Positions 23,704 through 31,023 of a stretch of 33,678 nucleotides of DNA are shown piece after piece. A model generated the notes under the pieces. It worked only from the letters and a program-made list of their open reading frames with translations. It had not been told where the DNA came from and searched no databases. Positions within the stretch are counted from its first letter, which is position 1. Each line of letters starts with the position of its first letter. The position numbers and the translations under genes are program-made. Origin of the DNA: Acd1 sp049973945 (GTDB lineage Archaea > Thermoproteota > Thermoprotei_A > Sulfolobales > Sulfolobaceae); NCBI GenBank assembly GCA_049973945.1, contig JBMFJH010000018.1:1-33678 (forward strand). Reading direction: 5' to 3'.

Positions 23704-24612
23704 ATGATCCAGATAGAGGGATTAACGAAAAAGTACGGCAATTTCGAGGCCGTGAAGGACGTGACATTCGACGTTAGGGACGGCGAGGTAGTCGGGTTCG
23801 TGGGGCCTAACGGGGCGGGGAAGACTACCACCATTGAAGTCTCGGTCGGTGTCAAGCTCCCCACTTCGGGGGACGTGAGGCTGGACGGATACAGCATAAC
23901 TAAGGACAAGGTCAAGGCCTCACGGACTTTAGGCTGGGTGCCGGAGTTCCCCATCTTCGACCCGGACATGAAGGCCCTCGACTACTTCCTATACGTCTGC
24001 GGGCTGAGGGGGTTGTCGACCTCGGAGGCCAAGAGGCTGGCCAAGGAGCTTTTCGAGGAGGTTGGCCTCAGAGGTCAGGAGGGGAAGAAGATAAGGCAGT
24101 ACTCCCAGGGGATGAGGAAGAGGCTGGCCTTAGCTATCTCGATGATCCACGACCCCAAGAACTTCTTCTTCGACGAGGTCCTGAACGGCCTAGACCCCGA
24201 GGGGATCAAGTTCTTCAGGGACACAGCGTTGAAGTTCAGGAAGGAAGGGAAGGCCGTGCTGTTCTCGTCCCACATACTCTCCGAGGTCGAGGCCCTCGCC
24301 GACAGGGTAGTCTTCATCACCAAAGGGAGGGTCGTCAAGGTAATGGCGATGGACGAAATAAGGGCGATCAGCAGGACTAAGGCCTTCAGGGTCAAGTTCG
24401 CCAGCGAAGGCGGTGCCGCTTCGATGCTGGAGGCCATGAAACCTTTCGGTACCCCCAGGGTAGAGAGGAACTCCATTATGATCGAGGACTTTAACGGCGA
24501 CATAGAAGGGGTAGCGAGAGCCGTCAAGGGCTCCCCCGAGTTCGTCGAAATGGGCTGGGTCATGAGGACCCTGGAGGACCTGTTCTTCGAGATCGTGGGT
24601 GAGAGGAAATGA
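23704..24612 (+). CDS. ABC-2 type exporter ATPase
   Basis: A 302-residue ATPase of the CcmA/NatA group. Walker A GPNGAGKTT is at 34-42, the signature is YSQGMRKRLALA rather than LSGGQ, and Walker B reads NFFFDEVLNGLDPEG, with valine in place of the usual proline after DE. The H-loop is in SSHILSEVEALADRV. It overlaps the permease by four bases (ATGA at 24609-24612). Together they form a two-gene exporter for an unknown substrate. Confidence 0.93.
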   Translation: MIQIEGLTKKYGNFEAVKDVTFDVRDGEVVGFVGPNGAGKTTTIEVSVGVKLPTSGDVRLDGYSITKDKVKASRTLGWVPEFPIFDPDMKALDYFLYVCGLRGLSTSEAKRLAKELFEEVGLRGQEGKKIRQYSQGMRKRLALAISMIHDPKNFFFDEVLNGLDPEGIKFFRDTALKFRKEGKAVLFSSHILSEVEALADRVVFITKGRVVKVMAMDEIRAISRTKAFRVKFASEGGAASMLEAMKPFGTPRVERNSIMIEDFNGDIEGVARAVKGSPEFVEMGWVMRTLEDLFFEIVGERK

Positions 24613-25961
24613 ACCCCGTCCTTTTCGACTTCCTCCGGCAGTTTAAGAGGTGGTACAACCTACTCGTCGTCGCCCTTTTCTCGTTAGTAATTCTCGGCTT
24701 AGCGGGGCTCGCGGCCTTCGTCGTCGGTTCGAACCTGTCTTACACGGGCTTCACTGGCGCTGGTGGGTTCGCGGTCTACGACCCAAACACGGGGAGGCTG
24801 TTCGGCTACGTCTTCGACTCCAACGGTGATTTGACGCATTACAGTGGCGTTCTGTACTTGTCGAACGGCTCACGGGTGCCGATCAGCGGGAACGGCTTGA
24901 TGAGCCTGGACTTGGGACCTACCGCGCCGACTTTAGCTGAGCTGAACACGAGCGTTGGTAAAGCGGCCATGCAGTTCCGCTCGAACGTAGCGTATTCCTC
25001 TCCCACTTTCGTTAACGGGTTCGCTGACGGAGTGATCTACCTCGGCGACCGGACAATTCATTACGTGATAGTGCTGACTCAGGGGGTCGAATACGGTCAG
25101 TCCCAGACGGCAATAGTGGCTGCGCTGTGGGACAACGCGTCGCCCGCGGAACTTAAGGTTGAGTCAGGGGGTTCGACGATCTCAGTCAATGGGATAAAGG
25201 GGTTCAAGGTGACAGCGGAGCCGACGGTTAACCTTCACGTCTACGTCGGAAACGTCCACGACCTCGTCGCTGTGGCCGACTTCGTGCCCAACCAGTTCTT
25301 CGGCATCGTGTACGGAATTGTGCTCTTCGCTGGGATCTTCTTGACCTTGGACGGCGTCTACCCGCTCGTCGTGTTCTACTCCATCCTTACGAGCTTCGTG
25401 AGGCAAGTGGAGAGCGGCTCCCTGAAATTCGTTGTGGCCCAGCCAGTGACGAGAGTCCAAGTCCTCCTCATACGGTTCCTCTCCGGCTCCCTGTTGGTCA
25501 CAGTGGTCGCGCTGATAGCGGACTCCATCGTTTACGCCGTCCTTTACAGCTTGCTCACCCCCTACGGCTTCCCAGCGCCTCCTTCAGTCTTCCTAGGTTT
25601 AGTGGCAGCCACGGTTCCCGTGCTAGTCGCCTTCGTTTCGTCGCTCTTCATGATAGCCTCCTTCGTGAGCCGGGGCTGGCAGTTCTCGCTCGTCTCAATA
25701 GTCTTCTACGTCATGGTCTACTGGGCGATCCCCGCGTTCATAAGCTTCGAGCAATCGTTAGCGCGGTTCGGCGGCGGACAGAGCCAGGTCGAGACCCTCA
25801 AGTACCTAGCTTTCCCGTCGTTGGGAGGAGAGATACTGCAGTACTTCTCGCCCATACGTGAGTCTAACGTGAACTTGGCGGCCGACGCCGTGGCCCTGGC
25901 CTTGTGGATCGTCGTGCCGCTAATCGTCTCTATCTACAGATTCAGCAGGAGGGACTTCTGA
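24609..25961 (+). CDS. ABC-2 type exporter permease with large extracytosolic loop
   Basis: A 450-residue permease. One helix near the N-terminus (about 17-40, LLVVALFSLVILGLAGLAAFVV) is followed by about 180 residues that are beta-rich and presumably outside, then about five to six helices (about 235-445) typical of ABC-2 permeases (QVESGSLKFVVAQPVTRVQV is the coupling region, before a helix at about 285). ATG 24609 overlaps the ATPase stop. The extracytosolic loop might interact with surface components. Substrate unknown. Confidence 0.88.
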   Translation: MNPVLFDFLRQFKRWYNLLVVALFSLVILGLAGLAAFVVGSNLSYTGFTGAGGFAVYDPNTGRLFGYVFDSNGDLTHYSGVLYLSNGSRVPISGNGLMSLDLGPTAPTLAELNTSVGKAAMQFRSNVAYSSPTFVNGFADGVIYLGDRTIHYVIVLTQGVEYGQSQTAIVAALWDNASPAELKVESGGSTISVNGIKGFKVTAEPTVNLHVYVGNVHDLVAVADFVPNQFFGIVYGIVLFAGIFLTLDGVYPLVVFYSILTSFVRQVESGSLKFVVAQPVTRVQVLLIRFLSGSLLVTVVALIADSIVYAVLYSLLTPYGFPAPPSVFLGLVAATVPVLVAFVSSLFMIASFVSRGWQFSLVSIVFYVMVYWAIPAFISFEQSLARFGGGQSQVETLKYLAFPSLGGEILQYFSPIRESNVNLAADAVALALWIVVPLIVSIYRFSRRDF

Positions 25962-25965
25962 AGCG

Positions 25966-25985
25966 TGACGTAGTTTTTTACGTCA
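25966..25985 (+). terminator. Candidate terminator hairpin after the ABC-2 operon
   Basis: TGACGTA (25966-25972) and TACGTCA (25979-25985) are perfect seven-base arms around a GTTTTT loop, five bases after the permease stop. The T-run lies within the loop, so T-rich archaeal termination or a hairpin-protected 3' end are both possible. A second six-pair hairpin (AGGCTC 26032-26037 with GAGCCT 26044-26049) lies further down the 131-base gap; otherwise the gap shows nothing recognisable. Confidence 0.4.
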
Positions 25986-26092
25986 GGACTCCACTCCCTT
26001 TCGCGCTATAGTACCACTCCTGCAGGCCTCAAGGCTCACAGGAGAGCCTCCCACCCTTCTTCCACGACTAAGTAGATCCGCCTCGAACGCCT

Positions 26093-26566
26093 TCACGCCT
26101 TCAACGCGTCCGCGTTGCCCTTGACCTTCCTGAGGTGGGACTTCAACCACTCCAGCTCCTCGTCCTGGTTCTCGAGGGACTCTATGAGGGATAACAAGTC
26201 CTTGCCGCTCTTGGCCTCGCTCACTAGCTCATAGATTCTGGCCATGACCCTTTGATCCGACGAGATTTTGAGGACTGTTCCCTCCTTCCTGACGACGACG
26301 GAGCTGTCCTTCATCAGTACCGAAGTTCCGTCCTCAAACCGCTGGATCTCTCCCGACAGGTCGTCGATGACCTTCACCCCCAGGGCCGTCAGCTCTCCAG
26401 CTATCAGTTCACTCAACTTGTCCATGTCGCACTCAGGGTAGCTGGAACGGAGGATCCTCAGGTAATTCCTTATCTGGCTCGTCCTCACCTCATTGCCTAG
26501 GTAAAGGGTTAGGGCCTTCGATATGGCCAGAGGGGGAGGGCATTCCTGAACTCCGAAGCGGCTCAT
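26093..26566 (-). CDS. Protein of unknown function
   Basis: A 157-residue soluble protein. An N-terminal helical part (GNEVRTSQIRNYLRILRSS) is followed by a mixed region with short strands around EIQRFEDGTSVLMKDSSVVV, and a helical C-terminus (LLSLIESLENQDEELEWLKSH). No membrane segment or signature. I do not recognise the family. ATG 26566 faces the surface-protein gene at 26625, with an AT-rich divergent region between. Confidence 0.65.
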   Translation of the reverse strand: MSRFGVQECPPPLAISKALTLYLGNEVRTSQIRNYLRILRSSYPECDMDKLSELIAGELTALGVKVIDDLSGEIQRFEDGTSVLMKDSSVVVRKEGTVLKISSDQRVMARIYELVSEAKSGKDLLSLIESLENQDEELEWLKSHLRKVKGNADALKA

Positions 26567-26592
26567 TCAGTATAATACATCTTTCGATAAGG

Positions 26593-26600
26593 GATATAAG
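26593..26600. promoter_or_regulatory. TATA-like box between the 26566 (minus) and 26625 (plus) genes
   Basis: gatataag, centred about 28 bases before ATG 26625 and about 30 bases before ATG 26566 on the other strand. It may serve both, or the minus gene may use tgtattatact closer in. Confidence 0.4.
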
Positions 26601-26624
26601 GGAATACGAGGATTCGGTTACCGT

Positions 26625-28436
26625 ATGAAGAGCGAGTCAACTACTGTATTGGGTGTACTGCTAATTCTCGCACTCGTGTCACTTGCCCTGGCACTATCTC
26701 TGGAGGGCATGCTGGTCGCACCGAACGGGTCTGCCTTAGTTGCAGGTGCTCAAACTGGAGTGCTTGGCGAGCCCATTACGACGGTAGTGAAACTGAACTT
26801 GTTCTACACGTTGCCGGTCTTCTCCTACAACGGCCAGGTGGGTCTCGTCCAGCTCCAAGGTTCGATGAGTGCCAACGACATAGCGATTAAGGGAAACTTC
26901 ACCTCCACGGCCTACTTGTACGCGCCAGGGTCTGGCCTGAGCACGATAAAGGCTAAGGGTATGCCCCTGGCCGTCTATCCTACACCCGTGGGCGTCTACC
27001 TATTTCAGTTGAACTCCTCCTACTTCTATTTCTATTCACAAAACGTCTCGAAACACGAAGTCACCGAGTTTACGCCAGTGGAAATGTGGCTGGTTTACCT
27101 AGGAAGTCAGGGTTCGAAGGTGATAGCCTCGGGGAACATCTCCGGAGTCCTGCCCACGAACTACGGAGTGGTATTCACAGAGATTGTGAACAACAAGAGC
27201 TACTTGGTAAAAGTCGAGGGATCGCAAATAGTCTCGAATATTTCCCTACCCTCCCCCGCGTTCCCGGTCTATAACAACGGGGAGTTCGTGCTCTTATCGT
27301 CCTCTTACCTAACTCTTAATGGCTTCGAAGGCATGAACGTCGCGCGTCTTCCTGAAGAGACCTTACCATTCATTCATTCCGTTTTAGGCGTACCCAAGTT
27401 CTATGCGGCCTATCCGGACGGCACGGTCAAGCCGCTCGACGTCAGTCTGCCCAGCTATCCAAATGCGACGTACTTCGTTATGCCGCAGAACTACTTAGGG
27501 GCGAGCGTTGGGGTGATCGCCCATAACTTCACGCTGATTTACGCTTTTAACGGAACGAAGTTACTTCTGATAGCTAACCTGAGTAACCCGTCGACTCTAT
27601 CCTTCCTGGACCTCAACTTCCCGTTACCTTACGCCGTTTTCGGGAACGGCGTCGCGTATGTGTCGTTCACGGCGCTCAAGTTCAACTTGGGCTCTACGAG
27701 CGACGTAATCTCGCTAACCTCCACCGTCACGGGCTACTACATTTCGGGGGACAGAGCTGTCCAGTACTACCAGGAGAAAGTAGACGGACTCCCCCTGGCT
27801 CTAGTCCCAGGGGACACTTCGTTCTGGATGTTCTACGTAAAGCCCTCGGTATCGGTAGGGATGCCTTCCATGAGAGAGTACGTGATGTCAATATCCACTA
27901 ACTACGGCCAGCTCAAGGTGCCCGGCCCCTCCAACTCCTCTCTGACCATCCAGGTTCAGGTGAGCACGCAGACAGTCTCCGGACAGAAAGTCCTGGTAGT
28001 CCAGTGGAAGCCCGTTCAAGGAGTGGCAGCTAACGTGACTGTGTACGTGAGCGTCGACGGAGGCCCCTTCAAGGCGATAAGCGCCCCTATGCAAGCTCGT
28101 GTCGTCTACTTCCCGTTGCCGAACAACGCCACTAGCGTTACGGTCTACGCGGTGGTAGCGTCGCCTGTGGGGTCGTACGTTACCCCGAAGACGAGCCTCT
28201 CCTTGGCGAGCCCTTCCACGACCACCCAGACCTACACCACTACGACTATGTCTACCACCTCGCCAAACGTTACCACGACCACCTTTACTACGACCCACTC
28301 GACCGGGTCATCCGTTTCTTCCTCCAGTCCGACGACCTCTGGTTCGCCGCTCGCCGGCCAGCTAGGGACGATCGGCTTAGTTGCTGCGGTCGTCGTCGTA
28401 CTCGGAATACTCGCGTTCGTCCTCTTGAGGAAGTGA
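26625..28436 (+). CDS. Large cell-surface glycoprotein-like protein with Thr/Ser stalk and C-terminal anchor
   Basis: A 603-residue protein. Residues about 8-27 (VLGVLLILALVSLALALSLE) are a signal or anchor helix, followed by a long beta-rich ectodomain with many N-glycosylation sequons. A Thr/Ser-rich stalk (about 525-575, e.g. TTTQTYTTTTMSTTSP) resembles O-glycosylated spacers. The last 24 residues hold a helix (GLVAAVVVVLGILAFVLL) and RK tail. This is the plan of archaeal surface glycoproteins, including S-layer-associated and adhesion proteins, but no domain family is visible and the copy of the ectodomain fold is unknown. TATA-like gatataag lies 28 bases before ATG 26625. Confidence 0.82.
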   Translation: MKSESTTVLGVLLILALVSLALALSLEGMLVAPNGSALVAGAQTGVLGEPITTVVKLNLFYTLPVFSYNGQVGLVQLQGSMSANDIAIKGNFTSTAYLYAPGSGLSTIKAKGMPLAVYPTPVGVYLFQLNSSYFYFYSQNVSKHEVTEFTPVEMWLVYLGSQGSKVIASGNISGVLPTNYGVVFTEIVNNKSYLVKVEGSQIVSNISLPSPAFPVYNNGEFVLLSSSYLTLNGFEGMNVARLPEETLPFIHSVLGVPKFYAAYPDGTVKPLDVSLPSYPNATYFVMPQNYLGASVGVIAHNFTLIYAFNGTKLLLIANLSNPSTLSFLDLNFPLPYAVFGNGVAYVSFTALKFNLGSTSDVISLTSTVTGYYISGDRAVQYYQEKVDGLPLALVPGDTSFWMFYVKPSVSVGMPSMREYVMSISTNYGQLKVPGPSNSSLTIQVQVSTQTVSGQKVLVVQWKPVQGVAANVTVYVSVDGGPFKAISAPMQARVVYFPLPNNATSVTVYAVVASPVGSYVTPKTSLSLASPSTTTQTYTTTTMSTTSPNVTTTTFTTTHSTGSSVSSSSPTTSGSPLAGQLGTIGLVAAVVVVLGILAFVLLRK

Positions 28437-28456
28437 TTTTTTCCACCCCTCTTTTT
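28437..28456 (+). terminator. T-rich termination region after the surface-protein gene
   Basis: TTTTTT directly after the stop codon at 28436, followed by a second run of five T at 28452-28456. Archaeal transcription ends in such T-tracts without needing a hairpin. Confidence 0.4.
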
Positions 28457-28460
28457 CTCT

Positions 28461-29390
28461 TCATCCGTTCATGAAATAGAGCGAGGCTATCATTAGGGCG
28501 TATATCGCCAATAAGGCCAGGCTCTCCTTCAGCCCCAGAGTCCTGTCCCACAATACGTAGAGGGCTATGGCGTTGGAAACCACGAAGAAGGACAGGTCGA
28601 CGATGTAGGCCTGAGCCGACAAGGGGTTCAGTAAGCCGATTATACCCAGCAGTATAGTCGCATTCTCTATCTTGCTCCCGACTAGGCTCAGCACCCCGAG
28701 AGAGGCCCCGTCGGGGCTCTTCCTCACGAGGACTAAGGAAGTCAAGATGGCGTCCACGTCCGTGGCGAGTGGGGCTATTACGAGCGAGAGGACGAGAGGA
28801 TCCACCCCTAACCCCTGGGACAGAGAGCTTACGGAGTAAGCGAAGGGCCCAGAGGACAGGGCACCCAGGACCAGCCCTGCTACCAGCATGATCGCTGACT
28901 CCTTCGTCACCGGTTCCCTGCTCTCCCTTGTGGCCGACTTCCTGAACCTCTCAGTCAAGTACGCAAAATAGAGCACCACCAACGCCAAGCCACTGTAGAG
29001 GTCGAGCCTCCCGTAAACTATCAGGGCCATTAACGCTAATGTAGCCAGGAGCAGGTAGCGGTTCTCCAGCCTGTACTCGCTGGTGATCGTCATGATCTCC
29101 TTGTAAGTCGTGGTGAACGCCACGCCAATCGCTCCTATGCCCAAAGTGAAGAGGAGTATGTTGCCCCCGAGGGCGGACCCGAGGGCTACCGCCTGGTCTC
29201 CGTAGTAGGCGGAAACTGTTACGACCGCGGTCTCGGGCATGGTTTCTGCCAGACCAATCATGATCCCCCCTACCAGGCCTTGCCCCAGGGCCTTTTCGAG
29301 CCTCGAGGCCCCCTCGCTTATCAAAGCGGCTGAGGCGACCAGACCCATGAAGGAAACGAAGGCTACCGCTACCTCCGCTAGAGATAGCAA
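28461..29390 (-). CDS. Cation/Ca2+ antiporter family (CaCA) membrane protein
   Basis: A 309-residue protein with about ten helices in two inverted halves. The first alpha repeat, GLAETMPETAVV (E49, E53) and ALGSALGGNILLF, matches the CaCA pattern GxxxPE followed by GSxxGNxxxN loosely. The second repeat, PLATDVDAI and GSKIENATI, has aspartate where the family normally has the PE glutamate. Members exchange Ca2+ or Na+ for H+ or K+; the changed residue leaves the ion uncertain. TTG 29390 starts 12 bases from the divergent gene at 29403; a TATA-like box for it (29415-29423) lies inside that neighbour. Confidence 0.85.
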   Translation of the reverse strand: MLSLAEVAVAFVSFMGLVASAALISEGASRLEKALGQGLVGGIMIGLAETMPETAVVTVSAYYGDQAVALGSALGGNILLFTLGIGAIGVAFTTTYKEIMTITSEYRLENRYLLLATLALMALIVYGRLDLYSGLALVVLYFAYLTERFRKSATRESREPVTKESAIMLVAGLVLGALSSGPFAYSVSSLSQGLGVDPLVLSLVIAPLATDVDAILTSLVLVRKSPDGASLGVLSLVGSKIENATILLGIIGLLNPLSAQAYIVDLSFFVVSNAIALYVLWDRTLGLKESLALLAIYALMIASLYFMNG

Positions 29391-29402
29391 CCTCCGGCTT
29401 TA

Positions 29403-30458
29403 ATGGCAGATCACCCTATAAGCGACGCGGTGTCCTTAGAGAGGTTGCTGAAGTTCGTGGCTAAGCTCTGCCTGAAGGGCGAGCCGTTGCCAGTGGCCTT
29501 CGAGAAGGCGAGGGAGTTGGGGTTACTCAGGGGCCTGAACGGGGACGAGACATACGAGACCGCGAGAAGGTTCCTCCTGTACTACAACTCCTTAGAAGGG
29601 AATTTAGACGAGAGGGTCGAGAGGTTCCTCAGAGGCGAGGGAAGGCCGTCTTTTCCCCCATGGGCCGAGGAGGCCCTGCCTAGGCTTAAAGCGGAGGCGG
29701 AGTCCTCGTTAAAGCGCACCTACTGGTTCTGGATAAACCCGCTCAAGGGAGATCCCGAGAAGACAGAGAGGGAGGTTCTGAGCGAGATAGAGGCCGAAAG
29801 GGACAGGGACTTCCCGGAGCTTTTCAGGGCGATCAAGGGCAACCCCACTAAGCTCAGGGCGTTCAAGGAAGGGAGGATAGTAGTCCAGGACAAGGCGAGC
29901 TTCGCTGTGGTCAAGGCCCTCGACCCGAGGCCAGGGGAGCTGATCTACGACATGGCCTCGGCCCCCGGAGTGAAAGTGGCCCTGGTGATGGCTCTTACAG
30001 GGAACTCAGCCGAGGTAGTAGCGTCAGAGTTGGAGGGCCGCAGGCTCGAGAAAGAGAGGAAGCTCCTCCGCGAGCTCGGAGTGGACCTCGACAGGATCCA
30101 CCTGGTGAACGCTGACTCCTCTTTTCCGCTAGTGAGGAGGGCTGACAAAGTACTTCTGGACGCTCCCTGCTCGTCCTCGGGGATGGTGCCCAACGACCCA
30201 TCGGTGCTCCTGACTTTGACCAGAGAGAAAGTGGAAGGGTTCTCCCGACTTCAGAGGGAGATGTTGAGGACGGCTTTGACTATCTCGAAGAGAATAGTGT
30301 TCTCGACGTGCTCGGTGTTCCCTCAGGAGGGAGAGGAACAGGTAAGGGGTATGAGAACTGCACGGCTGAACTTCGGCGAGAGAACCGAAGGGGGAGTCAG
30401 GTTCTGGCCTAGCATGGGCACCCAGGGCTTCTTCATATCCGTAATACTGAACGAGTGA
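29403..30458 (+). CDS. RNA cytosine-5 methyltransferase (RsmB/NSUN/Trm4-like)
   Basis: A 351-residue SAM-dependent methyltransferase for rRNA or tRNA cytosine. The N-terminal 130 residues are helical, like the NusB/PUA-like accessory regions. Motif I is DMASAPGVKVALVM, a departure from DLCAAPGGKT, and the catalytic pair is visible: DAPCSSSGM (motif IV, cysteine near 256) and FSTCSVFPQEGEEQV (motif VI, TC near 302-303), both cysteines being needed for m5C formation and release in this family. ATG 29403 lies only 12 bases from the divergent exchanger start. Which RNA and position it modifies cannot be decided here. Confidence 0.9.
   Translation: MADHPISDAVSLERLLKFVAKLCLKGEPLPVAFEKARELGLLRGLNGDETYETARRFLLYYNSLEGNLDERVERFLRGEGRPSFPPWAEEALPRLKAEAESSLKRTYWFWINPLKGDPEKTEREVLSEIEAERDRDFPELFRAIKGNPTKLRAFKEGRIVVQDKASFAVVKALDPRPGELIYDMASAPGVKVALVMALTGNSAEVVASELEGRRLEKERKLLRELGVDLDRIHLVNADSSFPLVRRADKVLLDAPCSSSGMVPNDPSVLLTLTREKVEGFSRLQREMLRTALTISKRIVFSTCSVFPQEGEEQVRGMRTARLNFGERTEGGVRFWPSMGTQGFFISVILNE
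29415..29423 (-). promoter_or_regulatory. TATA-like box of the CaCA exchanger gene, inside the methyltransferase gene
   Basis: gcttatagg on the minus strand, centred about 28 bases before TTG 29390. It lies in the first codons of the divergent methyltransferase, so the two promoters physically overlap the opposite coding sequences. Confidence 0.35.
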
Positions 30459-30545
30459 GAGTGTTAGCTAAATGACGAGTGTCGTGAAAGCTCAAGGCCT
30501 GTTCAGCCCATCCCCTTTTACGCGGAACGGCGTAATACTCTTATC

Positions 30546-30899
30546 ATGAGTCACGAACCCTTCTACTTCAAATCTTACGAGAGGGTAGTCGGGGTCGCTC
30601 ACGACCTAAAGGAGCTCGTGAGGGAGATGGACAGGCTAGCTAAGGAGGACAGGGGCTGCGTCGAGTACCACCTGAAGGAGGGCCACGTTTCCGCCTGGTT
30701 AGATTATATCGGCGAGAAGACCTTAGCCCAAGAGCTGAGGAAGGTGAAGTCGGTCGAGGAGGCTATCGACTTGATCAGGGCCCACCTGACGGCAAGCGCG
30801 ATCCCGCCGGCGACAGCGTATTTAACCGGGAAAAAGAAGAGGTCTTCAAATGAAAGAGCAGGTGAGGGAAGGGCTAGAGCGAGCGCTAGAGCTGTCTGA
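30546..30899 (+). CDS. Small archaeal protein, DUF5752-like
   Basis: A 117-residue soluble protein. The pattern PFYFKSYERVVGVAHDLKELV, later CVEYHLKEGHVSAWLDYIG and the LAQELRKVKSVEEAIDLI helix resemble the DUF5752 group from memory, in which YH and W are conserved; function unknown. The last 17 residues (SSNERAGEGRARASARAV) are encoded within the start of the next gene in another frame and look like readout of that gene rather than protein-like sequence, so the functional protein may effectively end near GKKKR. A T-rich box (about 30513-30520) lies about 30 bases before ATG 30546. Confidence 0.72.
   Translation: MSHEPFYFKSYERVVGVAHDLKELVREMDRLAKEDRGCVEYHLKEGHVSAWLDYIGEKTLAQELRKVKSVEEAIDLIRAHLTASAIPPATAYLTGKKKRSSNERAGEGRARASARAV
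30818..30825 (+). promoter_or_regulatory. TATA-like box for the 57-residue gene
   Basis: gtatttaa, inside the coding sequence of the preceding gene and about 28 bases before ATG 30850. It suggests that the small gene has its own leaderless transcript. Confidence 0.4.
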
Positions 30900-31023
30900 A
30901 GAAATTAAGGGAATAATTAAGGACTTGACCAAGGACTTCGACGAGGGAGAGCTGGACAAGGCAATCGACCTGGCGGAGGAGTTGCTGGAGACCCTGCACA
31001 AAGTTAGGGACGAGCTTAGTTAG
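30850..31023 (+). CDS. Very small acidic helical protein (57 residues)
   Basis: A short reading frame from ATG 30850 to TAG 31023. It starts MKEQVREGLERALELSEEI and continues as heptad-like helix (IIKDLTKDFDEGELDKAI, then DLAEELLETLHKVRDELS). The strong regular spacing of leucine, isoleucine and valine between charged residues predicts a two-helix hairpin or coiled coil. Codon choice is as in neighbouring genes. It overlaps the 3' end of the preceding gene by 50 bases and touches the convergent flavoprotein gene by four bases. It could form a heteromer with the preceding protein; no family recognised. Confidence 0.65.
   Translation: MKEQVREGLERALELSEEIKGIIKDLTKDFDEGELDKAIDLAEELLETLHKVRDELS

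Noticed and set aside
25986..26092. Possible small RNA in the gap after the ABC-2 operon
   Set aside because: Only one six-pair hairpin (26032-26049) and no convincing promoter, so too weak to call.
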